Source of the DNA: Thiocapsa sp. UBA6158
GTDB lineage: Bacteria; Pseudomonadota; Gammaproteobacteria; Chromatiales; Chromatiaceae
Assembly: GCF_002423035.1 (NCBI RefSeq)
Contig: NZ_DIUM01000036.1
Location: 1 to 31,227 of the forward strand
DNA: 31,227 nucleotides
Reading direction: 5' to 3'
Made by a program: the position numbers and the translations under genes. Positions 23,249 to 31,227 of the stretch are shown here, piece after piece (position 1 is the stretch's first letter; each line of letters starts with the position of its first letter). The notes under the pieces were generated by a model. The model saw only the letters and a program-made list of their open reading frames with translations. It searched no databases and had not been told where the DNA came from.

Positions 23249-23901
23249 CTCGCGACCGTCTGCTCGCGCGCCATCAGGATCAGGTCATCGGCGATCGCGA
23301 GCATGTCGGGGAAACCCTTAGCCTGTTGACCGACGACCACATAGCGACCTCCGACCGTGATCATGGGCACCGCATCCACGCGATAACGCTCGACCAGTGT
23401 GTCGCCGCGCTTGATCTGAGTCTCGACCGCGAACGAATTGAACAAGGGCTCGAAGGTCGCGACGTCCACGCCCTTGCTCGTGACCCATGCCAAGACATCC
23501 TTCTCGGTGAAGAGCTTGATCCGGTCGTGATGCAGTGCCTCGAAGACCTCCTGGTTGAGTCGATCCAAGTCGCCGCTGTACTCCAGCGCATAGAAAAGTC
23601 GTGCGAGATTGGCCCAGGCGGCCCGACCGAAGGTCACCGGGACCTGGCGGAAGGTGACGTCCTCCGGCAGCTTGGCGGCCCAGGGTTTGATGACCGGGTT
23701 GAGGTCCATGCAGTGCGGGCAGCCGTAGGAGAAGAATTCGAGAACCTCGATCTTGTCGGGTGCCGGGCTCGGCTGCGGCGGCGAAACGGCGCGCCAATCG
23801 CGACCCTCGACCAGGTTGGCGGCGGCGGGGTGCAGCGGGAGCATCGCGGCGCCGAGTGCGCCGATCATGGTTTGGGTAAAGCGGCGACGGGTGAAGGCCA
23901 T
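23245..23901 (-). CDS. dsbA: Thiol:disulfide interchange protein DsbA
   Basis: A 218-residue periplasmic oxidoreductase that introduces disulfides into exported proteins. The N-terminus (TRRRFTQTM) resembles a twin-arginine signal, unusual for DsbA, followed by a hydrophobic stretch and an AAA cleavage site near 28. The active site is CPHC (Cys61-Cys64) in FFSYGCPHCMDLNP, and the cis-proline loop is VDAVPMITV. Length fits the DsbA family. ATG at 23901 follows a GGAGATCCACC leader. Its stop overlaps the start of the KaiC-like/ATP-grasp gene, suggesting coupling. A DsbA is also relevant to maturation of the local c-type cytochromes, though that link is general. Confidence 0.92.
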   Translation of the reverse strand: MAFTRRRFTQTMIGALGAAMLPLHPAAANLVEGRDWRAVSPPQPSPAPDKIEVLEFFSYGCPHCMDLNPVIKPWAAKLPEDVTFRQVPVTFGRAAWANLARLFYALEYSGDLDRLNQEVFEALHHDRIKLFTEKDVLAWVTSKGVDVATFEPLFNSFAVETQIKRGDTLVERYRVDAVPMITVGGRYVVVGQQAKGFPDMLAIADDLILMAREQTVAS

Positions 23902-24014
23902 GGTGGATCTCCGGGCGGGATGAGTGAGGTGGTGATTCGATCTTATCGGTCTGGATTTAGCCGGTGATGATATGTCCCCGGCGCGGCTTGTGTCAGTACA
24001 AGACTCTTCTTGGC

Positions 24015-24050
24015 GGAAGGTTGTGCCGAGCGGGGCGAGGCACAACTTCC
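24015..24050. other. Hairpin in the hydrolase-dsbA gap
   Basis: GGAAGGTTGTGCC pairs with GGCACAACTTCC (12 bp, one bulged G) around the loop GAGCGGGGCGA. It lies about 100 bp after the stop of the upstream hydrolase gene and before dsbA, both on the minus strand. It could end the hydrolase transcript, but there is no T tract. Confidence 0.45.
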
Positions 24051-24153
24051 ACGCTGACGGCGGCGATTCCGATCGACGGTTCGACGTGTCTGTTGTGGCG
24101 TGCGAGGCTCGGGCCGTCCCCGGCGGCATGGCGCTTGCTATCATCAGCGCGAC

Positions 24154-25302
24154 CTACGGCGTCTCGCCGCAAAATGCGCTCGCCCGCTGGCCGTGCGGCG
24201 ACGTGGTTTCACCCGACGGCAGCGGGGCTTCGGGATCATCGAGCCAGGCGGCGATGTCGGTGCGCACGCGCGCGCCTTGGCGGTCGCGCGGGAGCATGTG
24301 CCATCCGTGCTCGTAGAGAACGAATGTCAGACCTGGATCCGTGCCGGGTAGTTTCGCCAGAAATCGGCAAAAGGCATTTTTGGGGATGATTTTGTCCTGC
24401 TCTCCGTAGAGCAGCAGGGCAGGTGTCTGCAGTCGGCCCGCCGCGGCTTGCGCCCGGTCCATCAGGTCGGTGATGCCCCAGAGTGCATCCACCCGCGTCG
24501 CCTTGATGACGAGCGGGTCCGCGCCCATCGCCTGCAACATCTCGATGTGGTCGGACGGACTGATGCGGATGCCCTCGCCGGTCAGCTTCAGCCAAGGCAG
24601 GGTGCGCACGGCACCTTCAAGGGCGAGGCGTTGATACCAGGGCATGGTGTCGCGCGACCAGACCGCCGGCGCGATCAGGATCAGGCCGTCGACCGGCAGC
24701 GGTCCCTGCGCCGTCGCGGCCAGTACGACGGCACCGCCCATGCTCTCGCCGGCGACATAGAGTCGGGCCTCGGGATGACGCGCACGCAGGAGATCGACCA
24801 GGTTGCGCAGATCCGCGGCGAGACGCTCGCTGCCGTGCCAGCGACCGGGCAAGGCGGCGGCGCCGAAACCGCGCTGATCGACCGCGTAAGTGGTGATGCC
24901 CGCGGCGGCAAGCTCGCGGCCCAAGGGGGCGAAGGCGTTTGCGTAGTCGTTGAATCCGTGCAACCCGAGCACAACCTTCCGAGGCCGCTGCGCGCCGCTC
25001 CAGACGCGCAGGGGTAGACGATAGCCGTCGTCCATCCGCGCGTGATCGACGCCGATGTCGGGCGACCTTGGGTGCGTGTCGGGGGATTCGACGATGTTCG
25101 GGGCGGCGCAGGAGGTGAGCATGAAAACAAAGGTCAGGGCGGCAAGGGTGTTGGTCCAGAGCGTGCCGGCGATGACTGTCGGCAGTAGAGTCGGCCTCGT
25201 GGAGCATGAGGCGGAATCTGGAATTCCGTCCGGGCTCGGCCCGCCGTGTCCGGTACGAAGCGCGTATACTCCGCGCCTGTGAACAGCCTGCTCGAAGCCC
25301 AT
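24154..25302 (-). CDS. Alpha/beta hydrolase, lysophospholipase/monoglyceride lipase type, probable lipoprotein
   Basis: Serine hydrolase core with the oxyanion segment VLGLHGFNDYANAF, nucleophile elbow GESMGG, acidic residue in LLLYGEQDKIIP and catalytic His in EHGWHML, matching the PldB/monoacylglycerol lipase group. Before the core, a hydrophobic stretch ends in the lipobox MLTSC, so the mature protein is probably an outer-membrane or periplasmic lipoprotein. The start is unclear: the only in-frame ATGs are the one inside the lipobox (25126), too late, and 25302, which lies inside the divergent ABC gene and gives an unusually long leader. A rare start (ATT) near 25222 would give a normal signal. 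The coordinates use 25302 as the outer limit. Confidence 0.8.
   Translation of the reverse strand: MGFEQAVHRRGVYALRTGHGGPSPDGIPDSASCSTRPTLLPTVIAGTLWTNTLAALTFVFMLTSCAAPNIVESPDTHPRSPDIGVDHARMDDGYRLPLRVWSGAQRPRKVVLGLHGFNDYANAFAPLGRELAAAGITTYAVDQRGFGAAALPGRWHGSERLAADLRNLVDLLRARHPEARLYVAGESMGGAVVLAATAQGPLPVDGLILIAPAVWSRDTMPWYQRLALEGAVRTLPWLKLTGEGIRISPSDHIEMLQAMGADPLVIKATRVDALWGITDLMDRAQAAAGRLQTPALLLYGEQDKIIPKNAFCRFLAKLPGTDPGLTFVLYEHGWHMLPRDRQGARVRTDIAAWLDDPEAPLPSGETTSPHGQRASAFCGETP
25265..25270 (+). promoter_or_regulatory. Possible -10 element for a leaderless ABC transporter mRNA
   Basis: TATACT lies 8 bases before the GTG at 25279, with no ribosome-binding sequence between. If used, transcription would begin at or next to the start codon. 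No convincing -35 is visible. Confidence 0.35.
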
Positions 25303-26160
25303 GATTTGGTCCGGATCTATCCTGGTGTGCGCGCCGTGGATGGTATCGGCTTTCGTGTCGATGCCGGTCAGTGTTTCGGTCTCTTGGGGCCGAACGGGGC
25401 CGGGAAGACGACGACCTTGGAGATGCTTGAGGGCATCCAAACCCCGACCTCGGGCACCGTACTCTATCGTGGCCGGCCGCTCGATCGCGCCTACCGCGAG
25501 TCGGTCGGCATCCAGTTTCAGGCGACCGCGTTACAGGACTTTCAGACGGTGCGCGAGTCACTGTCCATGTTCGCGAGCCTCTATCGGCGCACGGCGGATC
25601 GCGACGAGCTGATCCGTCTCTGCAATCTCGCGGAGATCCTGGATCGAGACACCCGCAAGCTCTCGGGCGGTCAGCGTCAGCGTCTGCTCTTGGCGATCGC
25701 CTTGGTCAACGACCCGGATCTGGTGTTTCTCGACGAGCCGACCACGGGCCTGGATCCGCAGTCCAGACGCAACTTCTGGGGTCTGATCGAGACCGTGCGG
25801 CGGCGCGGCAAGACTATCGTCTTGACCACGCATTACATGGAAGAGGCCGAGCGTCTCTGCGACCGCATCGCAATCGTCGACCATGGGCGGATCATCGCCG
25901 AGGGTCAGCCTGCGCGTCTGGTTCGGGACCATTTCCCGGCCACCGTGATTCGTCTGCCCGAGTCCGCGTGGCCCGTCGGGGCTACACTCCCGCCGACGGC
26001 CGAGCGGCGCGACGGGACCATCGAGCTCTTTGCCGAGGAGGTCCCGCCGATGTTGGCCGAAATCGAGCGCGCCGGCGCGGATCTGACGGACCTGCGGGTG
26101 GCGACGCCGAATCTGGAAGACCTCTTTCTGAAACTGACCGGACATGATCTGCGCTCTTAA
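25279..26160 (+). CDS. ABC-2 type transporter ATP-binding protein
   Basis: A 293-residue ABC ATPase of the DrrA/NatA/NodI-like exporter group. Walker A GPNGAGKT is at residues 37-44, Q-loop near 79-81, signature LSGGQ at 128-132, Walker B LVFLDEP at 148-154 and switch His185 in TTHYMEEAERL. The C-terminal NLEDLFLKLTG is typical of this group. It powers export through the ABC-2 permease encoded next on the same strand; substrate unknown. GTG at 25279 (VNSLLEAHDLVRIYPG) fits the family; a GTG at 25246 is an alternative. The TAA stop is the left end of repeat copy C, which together with further spacer separates it from the permease by 265 bp. Confidence 0.92.
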   Translation: MNSLLEAHDLVRIYPGVRAVDGIGFRVDAGQCFGLLGPNGAGKTTTLEMLEGIQTPTSGTVLYRGRPLDRAYRESVGIQFQATALQDFQTVRESLSMFASLYRRTADRDELIRLCNLAEILDRDTRKLSGGQRQRLLLAIALVNDPDLVFLDEPTTGLDPQSRRNFWGLIETVRRRGKTIVLTTHYMEEAERLCDRIAIVDHGRIIAEGQPARLVRDHFPATVIRLPESAWPVGATLPPTAERRDGTIELFAEEVPPMLAEIERAGADLTDLRVATPNLEDLFLKLTGHDLRS

Positions 26161-26244
26161 ACCGCGCCCGGCGCGGTATGCGATGTTCTCGGGATGGGAT
26201 CGGACCCGGCAGACTTCACGACCGCTGGAGTCTGCGCGGTTTAA
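26157..26244. repeat. 88-bp palindrome-ended repeat, copy C, between ABC ATPase and permease
   Basis: Third copy of the family at 212-298 and 11366-11452, with both ends intact (TTAAACCGCG and CGCGGTTTAA). Here the left end supplies the TAA stop (26158-26160) of a plus-strand gene, whereas in copies A and B the right end supplies the stop of minus-strand genes. One base change (GTCTGCGCGG for GTCGGCGCGG) weakens the stem. Confidence 0.9.
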
Positions 26245-26263
26245 GGCATTGAAAAATAGATTA

Positions 26264-26274
26264 TTTAAACCGCG
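26264..26274. repeat. Isolated repeat end (TTTAAACCGCG)
   Basis: Twenty bases after copy C, TTTAAACCGCG repeats the terminal sequence of the 87-bp family and then diverges (TCCCCGCTAAGG). It is inverted relative to the right end of copy C, so the two could pair. It may be a truncated fourth copy or a related element. Confidence 0.4.
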
Positions 26275-26425
26275 TCCCCGCTAAGGGTCACGTATACAGC
26301 AATTGTCGATCTCACTCGAAAATGCGCGTCTCGCACTGGGCGCGGTTGAGATCCGTGGGGCTCGGGCTTGCTCGATCCCTCTGTCTCGATCCTGCGGATT
26401 GTCGTCCAAACACCCGGAACATCTC

Positions 26426-27478
26426 ATGTGGCGTCGTATCCTGACCATCCTCGTCGCTCGTAACCGCGAGTTTTATCGCGATCGGGCTGGGCTGTCATGG
26501 AACATCCTGATGCCGATCATGATGGTGCTGGCCTTTGCCTTCATCTTCACAGACACGTCCAGGGACGTCTTCAAGGTCGGCGTAGTCGGGGATGGCGCCG
26601 ACATGCCGGTTGCGGCCTTCCCCTTCCTGCAGACACGCCACATCCAGTTCATCCCGGTGACGGATCCGTCGGCAGCGATCGGCAAGGTGGAGCGCCATCA
26701 ACTGGATCTTCTCGTGGATCCGAGCGAGACACCGCGCTATTGGGTGAATTCGGAGTCGGCCAACGGCTATCTCGTCGAGCGTCTCCTGCTCGGTGCAGGC
26801 GGGTCCGGCGGCGACGCGGCCGGCGATGATGGCGAATCCGCGGGAGTAATCCCGCAGCGGGTGACCGTGAGCGGCGCCGCCTTGCGCTATGTCGACTGGG
26901 TGCTGCCCGGCGTGCTGGCGATGAACATCATGTTTTCCAGTCTTTGGGGTGTCGGCTGGGTGATCGTGCGCTACCGCAAGAACGGCGTACTGCGTCGCTT
27001 GAAGGCAACGCCGCTGAGTCCGTGGGAGTTTCTCACCGCGCAGGTGTTCTCGCGACTGTTGGTGGTGCTGGGGGCGAGCCTCGTGGTCTATAGCGGGGCC
27101 AGTCTCTTGCTGGACTTCCCGATGCACGGCTCCTACCTTGCGCTGCTGCTGGTCTATGTGTCCGGTGCGCTCTGTCTGATCAGCCTCGGACTGATCGTCT
27201 CCTCACGCCTGCGCACGGAGGAGGTCGCGGATGGCCTGCTCAACCTCATCTCCTGGCCGATGTTGCTGCTGTCGGGGGTGTGGTTCTCGATGGAGGGGGC
27301 CAGCGGCGCGGCTCAGATCCTGTCGAGGTTCCTGCCGCTGACCCATATCGTGGACGGTGCTCGGGCTGTCATGATCGACGGCGCCGGTGTGCTCCAAGTC
27401 CTTCCCCAGATCGGCCTCCTGGCCGGTCTTGCACTCCTCTTCCTGACGCTGGCGGCCTGGATGTTTCGTTGGGAGTGA
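26426..27478 (+). CDS. ABC-2 type transporter permease
   Basis: A 350-residue membrane protein. One N-terminal membrane segment (LSWNILMPIMMVLAFAFIF) precedes a periplasmic domain of about 150 residues, followed by five C-terminal segments including WVLPGVLAMNIMFSSLWGVGW, VYVSGALCLISLGLIVSS and LLNLISWPMLLLSGVWFS. This is the ABC-2 exporter layout, with the usual RRLKATPLSPWEFLTAQ cytoplasmic coupling segment. ATG at 26426 (MWRRILTILVARNREF) is preceded by CGGAAC; the frame is open 41 codons earlier but that lies in repeat-bearing spacer. It pairs with the ATPase at 25279-26160. Substrate unknown. Confidence 0.9.
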   Translation: MWRRILTILVARNREFYRDRAGLSWNILMPIMMVLAFAFIFTDTSRDVFKVGVVGDGADMPVAAFPFLQTRHIQFIPVTDPSAAIGKVERHQLDLLVDPSETPRYWVNSESANGYLVERLLLGAGGSGGDAAGDDGESAGVIPQRVTVSGAALRYVDWVLPGVLAMNIMFSSLWGVGWVIVRYRKNGVLRRLKATPLSPWEFLTAQVFSRLLVVLGASLVVYSGASLLLDFPMHGSYLALLLVYVSGALCLISLGLIVSSRLRTEEVADGLLNLISWPMLLLSGVWFSMEGASGAAQILSRFLPLTHIVDGARAVMIDGAGVLQVLPQIGLLAGLALLFLTLAAWMFRWE

Positions 27479-27508
27479 GTGGAGCAGGGCGGATGGATTA
27501 GGCTCGAA

Positions 27509-27904
27509 TCAGGAGCCGCTTGCCTTCGGGACGCTCAACACCTCGACCTCGACCCGCGCCAGGCCCTTCTTGATCATCCCCAGCTCGCGTGCGGCGCTGC
27601 GGGATAGATCGATGATCCGGCCTTTCACGAAGGGGCCACGATCGTTGACTTTGACGACGATGCTCTTGCCGGTTTTGGTGTCCGTCACGCGGACCTTGCT
27701 GCCGAGGGGGAGAGACTTGTGTGCTGCGCTGGGGATGTTCTTGTTGTAGATCGCCCCGCTTGCGGTCTTCCGACCATGGAGGCTGTCGTGGTAGTAGGAC
27801 GCGATACCCTTCTGAGCATGCCCCGGTTTGACGCGTGCCTCGGCATTCGGGCCCGAGACGAGAAGAAATACCCCGAGCGAGGCGAAGATCAGCGTTTTGT
27901 TCAT
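27509..27904 (-). CDS. RlpA-like protein, short form
   Basis: A 131-residue secreted protein: signal peptide (LIFASLGVFLLVSGPNAEA), then a double-psi beta-barrel of the RlpA family with GIASYYHDSLHGRKTASGAIYN, HKSLPLGSKVRV and the catalytic-type NDRGPFVKGRIIDLS. RlpA proteins are septal lytic transglycosylases acting on denuded peptidoglycan, or act as cell-wall binding factors. The C-terminal SPOR domain of full-length RlpA is absent, and the lipobox is not evident. ATG at 27904; a TTG at 27928 is less likely. It converges on the ABC permease with a 30-bp gap. Confidence 0.88.
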   Translation of the reverse strand: MNKTLIFASLGVFLLVSGPNAEARVKPGHAQKGIASYYHDSLHGRKTASGAIYNKNIPSAAHKSLPLGSKVRVTDTKTGKSIVVKVNDRGPFVKGRIIDLSRSAARELGMIKKGLARVEVEVLSVPKASGS

Positions 27905-28330
27905 AAGCAGGACCGTTTCTGCAATCAACCGGCGGGCGCCGCGGGCGGCGCATTGGATGCCGGTCAGTTGATAACCTGGCGGGCAGTGTAAGGGAAATTG
28001 CGTATAGGGTAAACCCGATATCGGGAAAACCCGGATCTCTAGCCGATCCCGGTCTGAAGACGGTCAGGGAAGGAAAGTGGATGGCGTGGCGGACCGGGCC
28101 AGCCCCCGGCGCACGAGATCCACCCGCAGCGAGCGATCGGTCTGAGGTGTCCGGTGATCAGGACGTGGACTGTGCGCAGCGTGATCAGCGCGAACGGCTG
28201 AAGGCTGACAGATGAAGCGTGAAGACCCGAGGCCGAGAACGGACAGCCGACATCAGGCGACAGGCGGCAGCAGTCAGGCGGTAGGAGGCATACCGATCAA
28301 AACCGCCAAGCCCCACGCCGCATTAGCCCA
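27905..28330. other. Gap between rlpA-like gene and GH17-GT2 gene
   Basis: No gene is seen in these 426 bp. It contains the perfect 12-bp palindrome CCCGATATCGGG (28014-28025) and a low-complexity CAGGCG-rich stretch (28253-28290). The rlpA promoter must lie at the left end. Confidence 0.5.
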
Positions 28331-30973
28331 CTAACGACCCTGCTCGACACGCGCTGTCGATCCCTCGCCCGTCATCACCGGCATCGGTCCGACCAGGCTC
28401 GCAGGCAAGGTCTTGGCGGCGCTGATCAAAGACACCGCGACTGCGGCTAGGTAAGGGATCGACTGGACGATCAGTACAGCCAACCAGACCCGGACATCCA
28501 GCATGAAGGCGTCGTCGCGCAGCATGATGAGGGCGGCCGCGAGCCAAAAGGCGACGACGAAAAGGCCCTCTTCACGTGCATCGGCCAGGGCGCGGATGAA
28601 GGCCGGTGCTTGTGCGAGCTTCGGGGTTCTGAAAAAGCCGAGCCTGCCCGAGACGAAGCCGCCGAACATGGCGCGGGCGATCGTGTGGGAGAGGGCTAGC
28701 CCGGCCAGGCCGGCAGCGAAGCTCTGACGCAGGGTCGCGGTCACACGACGCCGATAGAGCAGGAAACTCTTCGACATCTTGAAGCCGAACAAGACCAAGG
28801 GGACCAAGGCGACCGTCATATAAGGGGGCGTCACCTGGAGCGGAAACATCACCATGGCCACGGACCAGGCGAGTGCCGCGAAGTTGAACAGGAGGTTGAA
28901 GCCGTCCGCGAACCAAGGCAGCCAGCCGGCGACGAAGTGATAGCGTTGGCCCGCCGAGAGCGTGGTCTTGCGGATCCCCAACAGCTCGCGGCGATGGTGT
29001 TTGAGTGTGCGCACCGCACCGTAGGCCCAGCGATACCGCTGTTTCTTGAAGTCGGCGAAGGTGTCCGGCATCAGGCCGCGCCCGTAGGTGCAGGGGATAT
29101 AGAGCGCCTTGTGACCCTTCTCGAACACACGCAGCCCGAGTTCGGCGTCTTCGGTAATGCACCACTCCGCCCAGCCGCCGACGGCGTCGAGCGTCGGGCG
29201 GCGGATCATGGTCATGGTGCCGTGCTGAATGATGGCGTTGCGCTCGTTGCGGGTGACCATGCCGATGTGAAAGAAGCCGCGATACTCGGCCATGCACATC
29301 GCCTTGAAGGCGTTCTGGTCGGCGTCGCGATAGTCCTGCGGGGCCTGCACGATGGCGACCTCGGGGTCTTGAAAGGCGGGCACCAGATGCCTTAACCAGA
29401 GCGGCTGCACGATATAGTCCGCGTCGATGACGGCGATGACTTCGGCGCGCGGGTCGGTCTCGCGCAGCGCATAGTTGAGTGCGCCGGCCTTGTAGCCCGC
29501 GAGCGGATCGACATGGAAGAACCGGAAGCGCTCGCCGACGGCTTCATTCAGATGCCGGCAATGCGCTTCGACCGGCTGCCAGACGGCGGGATCCTTGGTG
29601 TTGTTGTCGATGACCAGGACCTCGTATCCCGGATAGTCCAACGCCGCCAAGGCGTCCAACGTCTCGATCAAAAGCGCGGGCGGCTCGTTGTAGGCGGGCA
29701 CGTGGATGGAGACGACCGGCAACTCCTCGTCGGGCACCGCGCGCAAGGGGAACGGCCGACGCCACCGACGCAGCCACAACGCCTCGGCCCATTCGTGCGT
29801 CTCGGCCATGATCAGGACGATGACGCCGCCCCCCCCGACGAGCAGCAGGATGCCCACGATGGCCGTGGCCGGCGTCATGTAGAGCCGTGTGTAGTCGTAG
29901 ACGATCCAGACCGCTGCGGTCGAGATGGCATACATCACCAAGGCGAGGAAACCTTTGCCTTTGCTCGACAGACTCGCGCTGTCGCGGTAGAGAAACGCCA
30001 GGAGCAGTACGGCCATGACGACCGAGAGTCCGGCAAGCTCCTGCCAGTGCGGGATGCGCACCACGGGTTGGGTGAAGACGAACTTGGGCTCGCGATCGGT
30101 GTTGTAGACGCCCCAGTAGGCACCGGTGGCCCCTTCGAGCTTGGTCTTCCAGGTCTGGTCGAAGGCCTCCATGACATAGTAGACGTAACCCGCCTGCTCG
30201 GCGTGCGCAAGAAAACGGCGCAGGAAACGCGTTTGATTCGTCAGCGACGCCTCGGCCCCCCGATTGCGCCGGCCGTTGCTCGGCCAGCCGACCTCCCCGA
30301 TAATGACCTCCTTGTTCGGAAATGCTTTCTTGACCTCGTCGTAGCGACCGACCGCATAGGCTACGGCCTGTTCGATGGGGACGCCTTCCCAATAGGGCAG
30401 CAGGTGGACGGTGATGAAGTCCACATGATCCGCAAGCTCCGGATATTTGAGCCAGACATGCCAAGGTTCGGCCGTGCTCACGGGTAGCCAGGTCATCTCG
30501 CGCACCCGGTCGAGGTATTCGGCCAGCTCGGAGACCGAAACGTCCTCGCGCAAGATCGCCTCGTTGCCGACCATGACGCGTACCAGATTCCGATACCCTT
30601 TGCTCAGGATCTCGCCGAACCGTGCGAGCTCGATGTCGTTGGCGTCCGGATCGGCTCCGATCCAAGCGCCGAGCGTGACATTCAGGCCGCGCGCCGCGGC
30701 CAAGCGCGGGATCGCCGAGAGCGTGCTTTCCACCGAGTAGGTCCGCACGGCATGGACGGTTCCCTGCAGCAGCGCCAGGTCATTGTCGATCTCCTCGGTG
30801 GTCGGGTAGTTCTTCAGCGCCGGATCGTTGTGCGCACGCATCGGTGCGAAAGAGAAGCCTTGGATACGATTCGGCCAAGGTGGCTCGTCCGCCGGTCGAT
30901 TGAGCAGGGCCCACGCCGCAACCGTCAAGAGGGCGATCAGGACCGGGATGAGGATATTGCTTGAATGTCTCAC
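28331..30973 (-). CDS. Membrane GH17-GT2 beta-glucan synthase-like protein
   Basis: About 880 residues. An N-terminal membrane anchor (ILIPVLIALLTVAAWALL) precedes a family 17 glycoside hydrolase domain with the acid/base in VGNEA (about 133-137) and the nucleophile in GEVGWPS (about 225-231). After three membrane segments comes a family 2 glycosyltransferase with DADY (about 515), TEDAE (about 604) and QRYRW (about 640-644), then C-terminal membrane segments. This layout matches the NdvB-type proteins that polymerise and remodel beta-1,3-glucans at the inner membrane. The GTG at 30973 gives a compact anchor; the frame is open to a TTG at 31078 (35 more residues), so the start is uncertain. 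The nearby PilZ gene suggests c-di-GMP control, but that is inference. Confidence 0.88.
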   Translation of the reverse strand: MRHSSNILIPVLIALLTVAAWALLNRPADEPPWPNRIQGFSFAPMRAHNDPALKNYPTTEEIDNDLALLQGTVHAVRTYSVESTLSAIPRLAAARGLNVTLGAWIGADPDANDIELARFGEILSKGYRNLVRVMVGNEAILREDVSVSELAEYLDRVREMTWLPVSTAEPWHVWLKYPELADHVDFITVHLLPYWEGVPIEQAVAYAVGRYDEVKKAFPNKEVIIGEVGWPSNGRRNRGAEASLTNQTRFLRRFLAHAEQAGYVYYVMEAFDQTWKTKLEGATGAYWGVYNTDREPKFVFTQPVVRIPHWQELAGLSVVMAVLLLAFLYRDSASLSSKGKGFLALVMYAISTAAVWIVYDYTRLYMTPATAIVGILLLVGGGGVIVLIMAETHEWAEALWLRRWRRPFPLRAVPDEELPVVSIHVPAYNEPPALLIETLDALAALDYPGYEVLVIDNNTKDPAVWQPVEAHCRHLNEAVGERFRFFHVDPLAGYKAGALNYALRETDPRAEVIAVIDADYIVQPLWLRHLVPAFQDPEVAIVQAPQDYRDADQNAFKAMCMAEYRGFFHIGMVTRNERNAIIQHGTMTMIRRPTLDAVGGWAEWCITEDAELGLRVFEKGHKALYIPCTYGRGLMPDTFADFKKQRYRWAYGAVRTLKHHRRELLGIRKTTLSAGQRYHFVAGWLPWFADGFNLLFNFAALAWSVAMVMFPLQVTPPYMTVALVPLVLFGFKMSKSFLLYRRRVTATLRQSFAAGLAGLALSHTIARAMFGGFVSGRLGFFRTPKLAQAPAFIRALADAREEGLFVVAFWLAAALIMLRDDAFMLDVRVWLAVLIVQSIPYLAAVAVSLISAAKTLPASLVGPMPVMTGEGSTARVEQGR

Positions 30974-31227
30974 GGGTGCTCGGACGGCATGGCCGGATCG
31001 CGCGCTACCGAGCAGGGGTGGCAAGGGGCGGCGAACGGAGGGGGTGGGGTCGGCACGACCTGATTCCTTGGAAGACAAGCTGTTCGAGTTCGAAACGGGT
31101 GCCGGACATCATGTCATAGCGCGCATCGTCGATGTCACGATTCCGCTTCACAACAGCGAGATGATAACGCGATTTCGATGCCGAAGTGAGTCGGGTTGGG
31201 GCGACGGGTGCGACCGAAACTGATGCG

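Overview
The window looks like chromosomal DNA of a purple sulfur bacterium (Gammaproteobacteria, Chromatiales, Chromatiaceae-like). The reasons are very high GC with GC-rich third codon positions, a flavocytochrome c sulfide dehydrogenase (fccAB) with all expected cofactor cysteines, typical gammaproteobacterial Rep, PolA and DUF2782 proteins, and TRAP and GH17-GT2 genes of the usual gammaproteobacterial types. Genus cannot be fixed from the sequence alone.

Layout. 1-2.3 kb: the 5' part of a tRNA-Arg(CCG) and rep helicase, both on the minus strand. 2.5-4.9 kb: a small periplasmic DUF2782 protein, then a TRAP permease pair (dctQM) without a visible binding protein. 5-6.1 kb: a PilZ protein and a family 2 glycosyltransferase. 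6.3-9.3 kb: polA followed, on the same strand, by a candidate small RNA with three C-rich hairpin loops, a sigma-E-type promoter and an intrinsic terminator. This is the genomic slot that holds Spot 42 in E. coli and ErsA in Pseudomonas. 9.4-12 kb: the fccA-fccB sulfide dehydrogenase operon with a downstream membrane-anchored protein. 12.0-12.5 kb: a divergent control region with three FNR/ANR/DNR-type boxes. 12.5-14.6 kb: an octaheme hydroxylamine-oxidoreductase-family cytochrome and an exported TPR protein. 14.6-15.5 kb: decayed DNA with a large nested inverted repeat and a histidine-kinase remnant. 15.5-18.3 kb: a tldD-tldE (pmbA) peptidase pair. 18.3-18.8 kb: a broken small gene and an XRE-type HTH fragment. 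19.0-20.4 kb: NADP-type glutamate dehydrogenase. 20.6-23.9 kb: dsbA overlapping a fusion of a KaiC-like domain lacking its P-loop and a PEP-synthase-like ATP-grasp. 24.2-27.5 kb: a lipoprotein-like alpha/beta hydrolase, divergent from an ABC-2 exporter (ATPase and permease). 27.5-31 kb: a short RlpA protein and a membrane GH17-GT2 beta-glucan synthase-like protein.

Repeats cross these regions. One 87-88 bp palindrome-ended repeat occurs three times (212-298, 11366-11452, 26157-26244). Each time the TAA at one of its ends is the in-frame stop codon of the adjacent gene (rep, fccA, ABC ATPase). Two of the copies sit between genes expected to be co-transcribed partners. A different 138 bp nested inverted repeat also starts exactly on a stop codon (the TPR gene).

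Functionally, fccAB oxidises sulfide to feed electrons to photosynthesis or respiration. The octaheme cytochrome probably handles hydroxylamine or NO, and its control region suggests oxygen or NO sensing. PilZ, the glycosyltransferase and the GH17-GT2 protein point to surface polysaccharide. The remainder is housekeeping. The strongest new leads are the polA-linked small RNA, the stop-codon-supplying repeat and the three-box control region.
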